Part shown: piece after piece, positions 1 to 6,065 of the stretch
Numbering within the stretch: the first letter of the stretch is position 1
Layout: each line of letters opens with the position of its first letter
Assembly (NCBI GenBank): GCA_964576475.1
Contig: CAZNVG010000046.1
Coordinates: 1 to 8,180 of the forward strand
Direction of reading: 5' to 3'
Length of the DNA: 8,180 nucleotides
Source: CAZNVG01 sp964576475
Lineage (GTDB): Bacteria > Patescibacteriota > Saccharimonadia > Saccharimonadales > CAZNVG01
Notes under the pieces: generated by a model
The model's input: the letters and a program-made list of their open reading frames with translations, nothing else
Databases searched by the model: none
What the model was told of the DNA's origin: nothing
Program-made: the position numbers and the translations under genes

Positions 1-305
1 GCTTTTGATGCGATTTTTTTAATCGCTGCAACCTCTGATTTGGTGAGATTCATGTGACCATCGAACTTGCCATCCTCGTACAGCGAGTAGCGTGGGTGGT
101 TGCATGGGCCGTTGCACATTCCGCCGCGACTGGTGACGATCATGACAACACGATCTTTCTGGATGCCACTCTCCTTTTCCTCTTGGGTTTTGTTAATGGA
201 CCACATGATAACACCTGCTGCAATACCCAGGATTACTACTGATGCTATGATTATTGTTGGCCATAGCCATTTTCGAGATGGTTTGTTGTCAGTGCGTTTT
301 TTCAT
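1..305 (-). CDS. Small single-pass membrane protein with CxxxC motif (3' end off the window)
   Basis: I read this by hand on the minus strand from an ATG at 305; 101 codons are open to the window edge, so the C-terminus is missing. Residues 1-12 are basic (MKKRTDNKPSRK), 14-37 form one hydrophobic membrane segment, and the rest (about 38-101) is a soluble domain. Basic residues before the helix suggest an N-in anchor with the domain outside the membrane. The domain has GGMCNGPCNHPRYSLYEDGK, with cysteines at 64 and 68. A Cys-x-Gly-x-Cys-like turn followed by a tyrosine strand and 'DGK' loosely resembles DUF6438-type domains, but I would not assign that family firmly. A GGAG ribosome site at 312-315 lies 6 nt before the ATG, and the gene follows the ten-helix membrane protein by 15 nt, so they are probably cotranscribed. 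Function unknown. Confidence 0.8.
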   Translation of the reverse strand, partial: MKKRTDNKPSRKWLWPTIIIASVVILGIAAGVIMWSINKTQEEKESGIQKDRVVMIVTSRGGMCNGPCNHPRYSLYEDGKFDGHMNLTKSEVAAIKKIASK

Positions 306-311
306 AGTGCT

Positions 312-315
312 CTCC
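312..315 (-). promoter_or_regulatory. Shine-Dalgarno site of the small membrane protein
   Basis: The minus strand reads GGAG followed by 6 nt and then ATG at 305. It lies in the 15-nt gap after the stop of the upstream membrane protein. It fixes the start and supports translation from a shared transcript. Confidence 0.6.
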
Positions 316-320
316 ATGTA

Positions 321-1391
321 TTATTTCTCTAGTGGTAATTTATCATGATCTTCTAACATAGCGGCGGTGTAGCGCACAAATACGATGAGCCAGGTGAAAA
401 TAATGGCGGCAGCTAGCAATTCGAATATTGTCAGGTTGAAATAGCCAGCGTGCTGGTACAGCCAGACGCTCAATAGTAGCGCTGCAAATAGGCCGTAGGA
501 TGCGACAAAGAAGGCCTTTGGAAAGTCTGGCGTCAGCCACGGCAATGCTAGGATGATCAGCAAAAAGAATATCGCCATGCCGCCAGCGGCTAAATTATGA
601 ATCGTTGGGAAGACGTTATACACAAACGCGCCGACCAATGCTAGCATGATGCCGATACCGACTATACAGATAGTGAGCGCTTTGGCCTTGGTACGCTTTG
701 CCAAGCCCTTTTCATGCTGCAACTTCTTGAAATCGTCGGTAATATGCTTGGTCAGGCCAACCATAGCTACTCCGGCGATAATTAATGTGCCGTTAAAGGC
801 ATAGCTCGAGACGCCGCTATCGGCGCCCAGCGAGCTAAAATGTACATACCACCAGTTTGGGTCGCTAGCGCTCAGCATGCTAATAAATGTACCGCTAACG
901 AGAAACAGAGCTAGCAGAACGGCGATACGCATAGAGTTCATTTGCGCGGCCGACAAATATGTGATGTAGCCAGCCATACCAGTGGCCAATGCTACGATAG
1001 TTGACGAACCAAATGGATCAATTTCTGCTCCGATAAAGGACCGACCGACGATGAAAAATATCAGAGCGTAGGTCAGGAGTATCAATAGAGCGTGCACGAT
1101 TGCTATTGACCAGGTGCCGATCCGCTCGCTCAGCTTGCGTTTTCGAGACGCTTTACGGGCAATTCTAGCGTTAGTGAGCACATAGATCACCAGTGCAATG
1201 ACGGCGGCTAAAATCGATGCTACAAAGCCGATAGAGATGCCTTTCGTGAATAGTGCAGTCGTGCTGTCCCAAAATAACGCTAGGCTAATTAAAAAGCCCA
1301 CCGCCCCACTGATTAGAGCAATGTAAATAGCGGTTGATTCTGTATTTGTCTTGGCTGCTGCTGGCTGTTGAATATCTAGTTCTTTTTTCAT
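321..1391 (-). CDS. Polytopic membrane protein, DUF998-like, about ten helices
   Basis: A 356-residue protein that is mostly hydrophobic. Likely membrane segments are near residues 21-41, 52-73, 93-117, 129-149, 154-174, 197-216, 237-258, 268-286, 293-311 and 319-340. Basic loops at 75-90 (ARIARKASRKRKLSER) and 218-237 point to the cytoplasmic side. The stretch 'WWYVHFSSLGADSGVSSYAF' (180-199) followed by a helix, and 'HNLAAGGMAIFF' (265-276), resemble the pattern of DUF998 membrane proteins, a family of unknown function. I see no catalytic motif or transporter signature. The ATG at 1391 has no Shine-Dalgarno; a TACAAT hexamer sits 6 nt before it. The gene lies 17 nt after the peroxidase stop and 15 nt before the small membrane protein, so an operon is likely. 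The link to the peroxidase is by position only. Confidence 0.8.
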   Translation of the reverse strand: MKKELDIQQPAAAKTNTESTAIYIALISGAVGFLISLALFWDSTTALFTKGISIGFVASILAAVIALVIYVLTNARIARKASRKRKLSERIGTWSIAIVHALLILLTYALIFFIVGRSFIGAEIDPFGSSTIVALATGMAGYITYLSAAQMNSMRIAVLLALFLVSGTFISMLSASDPNWWYVHFSSLGADSGVSSYAFNGTLIIAGVAMVGLTKHITDDFKKLQHEKGLAKRTKAKALTICIVGIGIMLALVGAFVYNVFPTIHNLAAGGMAIFFLLIILALPWLTPDFPKAFFVASYGLFAALLLSVWLYQHAGYFNLTIFELLAAAIIFTWLIVFVRYTAAMLEDHDKLPLEK

Positions 1392-1408
1392 ATTACTATT
1401 GTACTACG

Positions 1409-1900
1409 TCAAGCATTAATTGAGGTAAGTAAGTTTTCTATGCTTTGGCGTATGGCTTCAGGCTTGGTCGTAGGAGAAAAGCGCCTGATGGTTTGGCCAT
1501 CACGGCTCACCAAAAATTTAGTGAAATTCCATTTGATTTCTTTGCCTAGTGCTGATTTGCTGTGATCTTTCAAATATTTGAATATCGGGTGGGTATTTGG
1601 TCCGTTAACATTGATTTTCTCGCTGAGCTGAAAAGTAACGCCAAAATTGAGCTGACATACGTTTACCATTGTTTCATTCGTCTCTGGCTCCTGACCTGCA
1701 AACTGGTCGCAAGGAAAGCCGATAACTACCAGCCCCTTGTCTTTGTAATCCTGATTCAGTTGTTCCAGTCCCTCAAACTGCGGTGCTAATCCGCATTTTG
1801 TTGCAGTGTTAACGATCAAAATTGCTTTATCCTTAAATTCACCGAGTGAGATTTCTCTCCCTGTAGTATCCTTAAAACTCAAATTATATATAGTCGTCAT
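1409..1900 (-). CDS. Glutathione peroxidase family thiol peroxidase
   Basis: A full-length 163-residue member of the glutathione peroxidase family, soluble, with a thioredoxin fold; it reduces hydroperoxides. The catalytic set is visible: peroxidatic Cys36 in NTATKCGL, Gln70 in FPCDQFAGQEP, and Trp124-Asn125 in KWNFTKFLV. A candidate resolving Cys82 lies in VNVCQLNFGVTF. The 36/82 pair matches the two-cysteine arrangement of yeast Gpx3, so the enzyme is probably a thioredoxin-dependent 2-Cys peroxidase rather than truly glutathione-dependent (inference). It has Cys, not selenocysteine, and FPCDQF where most relatives have FPCNQF. There is no signal peptide, so it should be cytoplasmic. The start at 1900 is close behind an extended -10 promoter and has no Shine-Dalgarno. 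It is the first gene of the leftward run and is separated from the methyltransferase by 123 bp. Confidence 0.95.
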   Translation of the reverse strand: MTTIYNLSFKDTTGREISLGEFKDKAILIVNTATKCGLAPQFEGLEQLNQDYKDKGLVVIGFPCDQFAGQEPETNETMVNVCQLNFGVTFQLSEKINVNGPNTHPIFKYLKDHSKSALGKEIKWNFTKFLVSRDGQTIRRFSPTTKPEAIRQSIENLLTSINA

Positions 1901-2023
1901 AATGTATAACCATTATAGCAAATACACATAGTGTTATCCTGGTGCCTGCTATTAATCAATTATAAACAGTGACTTTATGTTCTAAGCATTACTTATTGTA
2001 TAATAATTCCTTTATTCTATAAA
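1901..2023. other. AT-rich intergenic region between methyltransferase 3' end and peroxidase
   Basis: This 123-bp region separates two same-strand genes. Its left end holds the peroxidase promoter. The remainder (about 1941-2023) is AT-rich; I found no GC-rich hairpin with a U tract that would count as an intrinsic terminator for the methyltransferase, and no open reading frame. Confidence 0.5.
1912..1920 (-). promoter_or_regulatory. Extended -10 promoter of the peroxidase gene
   Basis: The minus strand reads TGCTATAAT, an extended -10 (TGn plus perfect TATAAT), ending 11 nt before the ATG at 1900. No convincing -35 is seen 17 nt upstream (AGGATA), which is typical for extended -10 promoters. 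The transcript would begin only about 4-5 nt before the start codon, so translation is nearly leaderless. A small dyad, ACAC-ATA-GTGT at 1924-1934, lies just upstream within the promoter spacer. Confidence 0.6.
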
Positions 2024-3121
2024 TTAATGTAATATAGTTAGCTTTGATTCCCTTTTACCGTGAATTGCTCGGTAAGGTTCAAGGGCGTTGAGATGATGCA
2101 TAATGTTGTGGGCGTGAAACTCGATAAAAGTTGGTGGCAGTGCATTGCCAATCATTGTGGCGATACCTGTCTTGCCAGACTTGAAGGAGAACTTATAGCT
2201 AGAAGGGAATGTTTGCAGTAGTGCTGCTTCTCGAAGCGTGATAACGCGGTTTTCTTCTGGATGTAAAAATCGACCTTTAGATGGATTATTGCAGCCACCC
2301 GTTATAGTTGGTGATGGCTTGTCCCATGCCATACGACCATAAACATCTCTGAAGCCATTAGTACGCTTGTGACACTCTAGTTGGTATTCTTCTCCCAGAT
2401 CAGTTCGGCTACCTCCATCTTTTGGAATCATAGCAATAAGGTTTTTTATCTTATTGGTATGCTTTCCCAGTGCATCATGCAGAGGATCATTGCTCATTCC
2501 AGCAGTTGGTAATCCGGCAATAGCATCACGAACGGTCTTCATTTTATCTTCGTCTAGTTCTTGCTTTACGACTTGAATATCATCATAACGAGATGCTAAC
2601 ATAATCATGCGACGACGATTCTGAGGTACATTATAGTTGGACATCTTAAGTACTTTGTGATCAACATTGTATCCAATCTCTTTTAGCTTATTAACTAGCT
2701 TTTTTAGGCGTACGTCTTTGTCTAGCGCTGGAACATTTTCCATCATAATAGTCTTCGGATGAAATGTAATTGCGAATCGTAATACTTCGTATACTAAATC
2801 GTTGCGAGGGTCGTCTCTTTGCCCGCGATTGCGGGTGCCGATAGTTGAGTATCCCTGGCAAGGCGGGCAGCCAGCTAATAAATCCAAATCACCTGCCACA
2901 AGTCCAAGCTCCTTCATGTATTCGCTCGGATCAATACTGGCAATATCTCTAAGCTTAAGATTTGTCGCTGGATGATTCATGCGGTAAGTTTCTGCATAAG
3001 TAGGCATACTTTCTATTGCGCCAATAACGTTGAAACCTGCTTGTTTTAGTCCTTGGGTAAGTCCCCCTGCTCCACTGAATAAGTCTATAGCAGTACGCTG
3101 TTTATTTATTACTAATGACAT
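2024..3121 (-). CDS. DNA (cytosine-5) methyltransferase
   Basis: A 365-residue, complete C5-cytosine DNA methyltransferase; it transfers a methyl group from S-adenosylmethionine to C5 of cytosine in a specific sequence. The family motifs are in order: motif I AIDLFSGAGGLTQGL (11-25) for SAM binding, motif IV GCPPCQGYS (84-92) with catalytic Cys88, motif VI ENV (128-130), motif VIII QNRRRM (167-172), and motif X GNALPP (325-330) near the C-terminus. The segment between VIII and X, which sets the target sequence, is of medium length; I cannot predict the site. The ATG at 3121 is 9 nt after a TATAAT. It is divergent from the GHKL ATPase, a pairing described for prokaryotic MORC-like restriction systems, so its likely job is to mark self DNA. 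Base composition looks AT-richer than in the helicase operon, as expected of transferred defence genes. Confidence 0.96.
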   Translation of the reverse strand: MSLVINKQRTAIDLFSGAGGLTQGLKQAGFNVIGAIESMPTYAETYRMNHPATNLKLRDIASIDPSEYMKELGLVAGDLDLLAGCPPCQGYSTIGTRNRGQRDDPRNDLVYEVLRFAITFHPKTIMMENVPALDKDVRLKKLVNKLKEIGYNVDHKVLKMSNYNVPQNRRRMIMLASRYDDIQVVKQELDEDKMKTVRDAIAGLPTAGMSNDPLHDALGKHTNKIKNLIAMIPKDGGSRTDLGEEYQLECHKRTNGFRDVYGRMAWDKPSPTITGGCNNPSKGRFLHPEENRVITLREAALLQTFPSSYKFSFKSGKTGIATMIGNALPPTFIEFHAHNIMHHLNALEPYRAIHGKRESKLTILH

Positions 3122-3130
3122 GGTATAACT

Positions 3131-3159
3131 ATTATAATCATTCCACTGGCTATTGTACA
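3131..3159 (-). promoter_or_regulatory. Promoter of the cytosine methyltransferase gene
   Basis: On the minus strand, TGTACA (3159-3154, 4 of 6 to TTGACA), a 17-nt spacer, then a perfect TATAAT (3136-3131). The start codon follows after AGTTATACC, so the mRNA leader would be only a few bases. The string TATAATrGTTATAC is shared with the peroxidase promoter. Confidence 0.6.
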
Positions 3160-3185
3160 GTATCTAAATTGAAAACCGCATATGC

Positions 3186-3214
3186 TTGATAATCGGGCAT
3201 TAGTAGCGGATAAT
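3186..3214 (+). promoter_or_regulatory. Promoter of the GHKL ATPase gene
   Basis: TTGATA (3186-3191), exactly 17 nt, then GATAAT (3209-3214): five of six matches in each hexamer. It ends 8 nt before ATG 3223, so transcription would start at about 3221-3223 and the mRNA would be leaderless or nearly so. This rules against the in-frame TTG at 3214, which overlaps the -10. It is divergent from the methyltransferase promoter, and the two -35 elements are about 26 bp apart. Confidence 0.65.
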
Positions 3215-3222
3215 TGTATTGT

Positions 3223-3723
3223 ATGAATGATAATCAATTACCTTTAATTCTGACATTTATGCCAAGTACGATCGAGCACCTAGGCGTTCGGATGTACTCA
3301 ACGCTACCGCCAGTTCTAGCTGAGTTGGTTGCAAACTCCTATGATGCAGATGCGAGTGAGGTGCATATTCATCTCATGGATAGTACTAATAAGCAGATAA
3401 TTGTATCGGACAATGGCCACGGAATGTCTTACGATGACATTAACCAGAAATTTCTAAAAATTGGCAGAAACCGCCGAGAAAATAATAATCAGACTTCACT
3501 GGGCGGACGTCCAGTTATTGGCAAAAAAGGCTTGGGCAAGTTGGCATTTTTTGGCATATCGCACCAGATTGACATAAATACTAAGAATAAAAATATCTGT
3601 AATGTCTTTTCCTTAAATTGGGATGATATTATTCACAGTGATGGCAATTACAATCCAACTATCATCACCTACAATGAGCCATGTTTGGACGATGATGGCA
3701 CTACTATTACCCTCATCGAGTGA
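3223..3723 (+). CDS. MORC-like GHKL ATPase, N-terminal ATP-binding part (frame broken at 3720)
   Basis: This segment holds a complete GHKL (gyrase, Hsp90, histidine kinase, MutL) ATP-binding fold of 166 residues. Seen motifs: N box ELVANSYDADA with Glu34 (likely general base) and Asn38; G1 box DNGHGMSYDDI (63-73); ATP lid GRPVIGKKGLGKLAFFG (95-111); and the closing strand GTTITL just before the stop. The spacing and the 'KIGRNRR' between the boxes fit MORC-like/HATPase_c_3 proteins of restriction-type defence operons rather than histidine kinases. The start is ATG 3223; a longer TTG start at 3214 overlaps the promoter. The TGA at 3721 cuts the gene directly after the ATP-binding domain, while the matching transducer region continues in another frame. 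I therefore treat 3223-4866 as one gene of at least about 545 codons, broken by error or mutation. Confidence 0.88.
   Translation: MNDNQLPLILTFMPSTIEHLGVRMYSTLPPVLAELVANSYDADASEVHIHLMDSTNKQIIVSDNGHGMSYDDINQKFLKIGRNRRENNNQTSLGGRPVIGKKGLGKLAFFGISHQIDINTKNKNICNVFSLNWDDIIHSDGNYNPTIITYNEPCLDDDGTTITLIE
3716..3723 (+). other. Frameshift within the GHKL ATPase gene
   Basis: The frame used up to GAG (3718-3720) hits TGA at once, while conserved protein sequence resumes in the -1 frame from 3720. Adding one base between GAG and TGACT (for example a C, giving Leu-Thr-Ile) would join the parts. There is no slippery heptamer or long homopolymer here, which argues against programmed frameshifting and leaves a base-call or consensus error, or a real mutation. 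Confidence 0.75.
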
Positions 3724-4353
3724 CTATTTTCGATCCGCAAGCTATTGCCGAGGGTCTATCAAGACTCTTTTTTTTGGATCATGATTTCAAAGTTTTCGTT
3801 AAGCATAATAACGAGCCAGAATTTTTGGTATCAAATGACCGCAAATACGAATTACTCAAGACCGAGTTTACGTGGAGTGTACCAGGCAATATAAATGTAC
3901 AGTCAGAGTATGACAAAGCTGACGAGATACGTGGAATACTGATAACTACCAAGACCCCTATTCCACCCAACACAAACATGCGAGGTATTTCACTATTCTC
4001 TAGGGGAAAACTAGTTAATCTACCTGAATACTTTTCAGACAGTACATCGAGCCACTTTTTCTCTTATTTGACCGGAACTCTATCGGTTGACTTCATAGAC
4101 AATTTGGACGATGATGTCATAGACACAAACCGTCAATCGATGAACTGGGATAACCCTCAGACGGCAGACCTGCGCCAACACCTCCAAAAGGTTATTAGAT
4201 GGGTCGAGTCCGAATGGCGTAAATTAAGAACGGCATCTCAAAACACTAAGTTTAAGGATAAAATCGGCGTAGATGTTGATGAGTGGCGTCGCCATCTTCC
4301 AAAAAACATAGATGATTCACTAAGTCCTATCCTCGCGTCACTAAGTAGTAGTC
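3720..4353 (+). CDS. MORC-like ATPase, middle (S5-like transducer) part, ends in assembly gap
   Basis: This segment continues the ATPase in a shifted frame. A GTG at 3720 overlaps the previous stop by 4 nt (GTGA), but I think it is not a true start: the text runs on as expected for the family, from GTTITLIE into TIFDPQAIAEGLSRLFFLDH. Later landmarks are the strand GISLFSRGKLVNL and the block 'GTLSVDFIDNLDDDVIDTNR' followed by QSMNW, the typical S5-fold part of MORC/GHKL defence ATPases, then a charged helical stretch (WVESEWRKLR). It ends at SPILASLSSS where the Ns begin. Anything read in this frame after the gap is noise, because the real frame resumes two positions off. If both breaks were real, this part could only work by coupled translation and reassociation with the first part. 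Confidence 0.8.
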
Positions 4354-4363
4354 NNNNNNNNNN
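4354..4363. other. Assembly gap (ten Ns) inside the ATPase gene
   Basis: Ten undetermined bases. Coding frame before the gap puts a codon start at 4353; after the gap the frame resumes at 4366. The 13 positions between are not a multiple of three, so the true missing length is not ten, and the Ns are a placeholder of unknown size. Confidence 0.97.
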
Positions 4364-4365
4364 CC

Positions 4366-4866
4366 GAAAAAGAACGAGAAGTCGCCAAAAGTATAGAGGA
4401 GCTCCATAGGCTCATCCCTGAATACCCCTACCTGCATTGGAGGCACCTGCATCCAACTCTGAAGAAGGTAGTTTCTAATTACTACAAGGCCGAGGACTAC
4501 TACACTGCCGTGTTTGAGGGGGTAAAGAAATATATCAAAGAGGTGAAAACAAAGTCAGTTTCCACGTTTACTGATTATGACTTGCTGGAAAATGTTTATA
4601 AGCTCTCTAGCCCGGTCCTGTCGGTAACTGAGGGGTTTGTAAAACCAGATGGGAGCAAATTCGAAACCGATACTACCGAAAATATAACAAAAGGCCATCG
4701 TATGCTAGCTATAGCCATGTGGCAAGCGTTTCGTTCACCTATTGCACATGAGGTTGTGGCAGATTTACGAGATTCTGAGATGTACACGGAACAGGACTGC
4801 TTAGATGCACTAGGGCTATTATCGCATCTATTCTACAGATTAGAGAAGTCAACGAAAATGCGATAA
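4366..4866 (+). CDS. TIGR02391 (Hypoth_Ymh) domain, C-terminal part of the ATPase gene
   Basis: Open reading frame after the gap, 166 residues to TAA, beginning EKEREVAKSIEELHRLIPEY with no start codon needed. It continues 'LHWRHLHPTLKKVVSNYYKA', 'AVFEGVKKYIKEV' and, near the end, 'HRMLAIAMWQAFRSPIAHE', the hallmark pattern of the TIGR02391/Hypoth_Ymh family: an alpha-helical domain of unproven activity often found in defence and mobile loci. The charged lead-in runs on from the helical end of the middle part, so this is the C-terminus of the same protein. A shorter gene starting at GTG 4510 would cut the domain and is unlikely. No nuclease motif is visible, so nuclease activity, if any, comes from elsewhere. 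The gene ends 38 nt from the convergent GIY-YIG gene, without a clear terminator. Confidence 0.82.
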   Translation, partial: EKEREVAKSIEELHRLIPEYPYLHWRHLHPTLKKVVSNYYKAEDYYTAVFEGVKKYIKEVKTKSVSTFTDYDLLENVYKLSSPVLSVTEGFVKPDGSKFETDTTENITKGHRMLAIAMWQAFRSPIAHEVVADLRDSEMYTEQDCLDALGLLSHLFYRLEKSTKMR

Positions 4867-4904
4867 AAGGTATTACTTTCCAAGATTAGCCAATGTTATA
4901 AGGA

Positions 4905-6065
4905 TTATTTGTCGTCGATTAGTAAGATATCACGCAGACCAGAATCGTAGCGATAGTTGACGATTTCGCCATTAATAACCAGGTTAATGACTCTGTCTAG
5001 CACATCCAGCGGTACCACGTACCACTCGCTCGGCACGTAGCTCGTGCCGTCAGGTGTCTTGAGGGTCATATCAAGCTTCACTTCACCGAAGAAACGATGG
5101 ATAAGGTGTTCGAGCTTCTGAGCATTCATATTGAGGCATTTGTAACTGGCAACTATTTCCACTGGTGCAGTCAGATACGTTGGGTCAGTTTGAGCATTTT
5201 TGATACGGTCTTCAACACTGCCAGTAGTGTATCCAATTTTGTAGAGATTTAGAATATCCTGTACTTGAGGCTCTTCACTCAGTGATTTTAAGACATAAAT
5301 GCGACCAGTTTCTTGGTCATCAGCCGTTTCGTCCTGCCACTCAGGCTTGGCTTGCCAGTCGGCTGGTAAAATACGCGCTCCCTCTTTTGCGCGGTAAAGT
5401 GTTCTAGCAAAAGAACGGAGCAAGATATTATTCTCGGTGCCGTTTTCATAGATCACGTGCAGGCGAGCGTTTAACTTACCGTTCGAGATGAATCCGTCAT
5501 CCCTATTTTCAACAAACGCCAGTACACCACTGAATACGAAATATCGTCCAGCTCTAATTTGATACTCGCTGTTGATACTTTCACGAATCATCTCGCCAGA
5601 CGTAAGTGCCGCGTGCACTTCCTTAAAACCTGGCTCGTACTTTTCAAAGTCCTTTGCTTTATGCGCCCTGGCAATATTCTCTGCCTTTTTGATATTCTTT
5701 GGCACATTGCTGATCGTTAAAATGCCCGTAGGGTCGTCTAATAGACCAAAGTCGTCATCGCTAAAGATATCGCCGATACTTTCTGGTGGTGCTTCTGGTT
5801 TGAGCAGCCCATTAGTGTCATGTGGCGCAAGGACTTCAATCTTCGCATCATCAAGCATGATCGCACGCAGGCGGACGCCAAGTTTGCGCTCGTTGATATC
5901 TGCGGTTTTTACGTTTGGCTTTCGACCATGCTCGACATAAAAATCGTTAATCTCTAGAAACGAATTTACCAGACGATCGTCGGAAGTCACTACTCGAGCG
6001 CGTGGCGTAATCTTGAGTAGATCATGCTCGTCGCTTTCAAATATTTTCCTCAAACGATCAGACAC
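4905..6065 (-). CDS. GIY-YIG nuclease, T5orf172/MUG113-like, with N-terminal shared module
   Basis: A 386-residue protein. The C-terminal part (about 254-386) is a GIY-YIG endonuclease domain: RIYVL (255-259) and YKIG (275-278) are the two halves of the name motif, Arg287 follows in EDRIKNAQ, Glu319 in LEHLIHRFF is the likely metal-binding glutamate, and SEWY (346-349) lies near the end. This variant is the T5orf172 type. The middle (about 180-245) has 'GRYFVFSGVLAFVENRDDG' and 'VIYENGTENNILLRSFARTL', typical of long nucleases of this group. The N-terminus has FYVEHGRKPNV (42-52), echoing the helicase C-terminus. The GTG start overlaps the helicase TAG by 1 nt (TAGTG), with GAGGTG 7 nt upstream, so translation is coupled. 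Expected role: cutting DNA that lacks the methyl mark, together with the helicase. Confidence 0.92.
   Translation of the reverse strand: MSDRLRKIFESDEHDLLKITPRARVVTSDDRLVNSFLEINDFYVEHGRKPNVKTADINERKLGVRLRAIMLDDAKIEVLAPHDTNGLLKPEAPPESIGDIFSDDDFGLLDDPTGILTISNVPKNIKKAENIARAHKAKDFEKYEPGFKEVHAALTSGEMIRESINSEYQIRAGRYFVFSGVLAFVENRDDGFISNGKLNARLHVIYENGTENNILLRSFARTLYRAKEGARILPADWQAKPEWQDETADDQETGRIYVLKSLSEEPQVQDILNLYKIGYTTGSVEDRIKNAQTDPTYLTAPVEIVASYKCLNMNAQKLEHLIHRFFGEVKLDMTLKTPDGTSYVPSEWYVVPLDVLDRVINLVINGEIVNYRYDSGLRDILLIDDK

Noticed and set aside
54..348. Two short plus-strand frames at the left edge
   Set aside because: Both are antisense to the minus-strand membrane protein with its own ribosome site and hydrophobic segment; the plus-strand products look random.
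3214..3222. TTG start giving a three-residue longer ATPase
   Set aside because: The TTG overlaps the -10 hexamer GATAAT, so it would not be on the transcript; ATG 3223 fits better.
3716..3726. Programmed -1 frameshift in the ATPase gene
   Set aside because: No slippery heptamer, Shine-Dalgarno stimulator or obvious downstream hairpin is present at the junction.
4364..4409. Continuation of the middle ATPase frame across the Ns (RKRTRSRQ...)
   Set aside because: The frame changes across the gap; the conserved TIGR02391 sequence runs in the other frame, so this basic tail is an artefact.
4867..4904. Bidirectional terminator between the convergent ATPase and nuclease genes
   Set aside because: No GC-rich stem with a T tract is visible in these 38 bases.
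5572..5940. 122-residue open frame on the plus strand within the nuclease gene
   Set aside because: It is antisense to the well supported GIY-YIG nuclease and has no recognisable domain.
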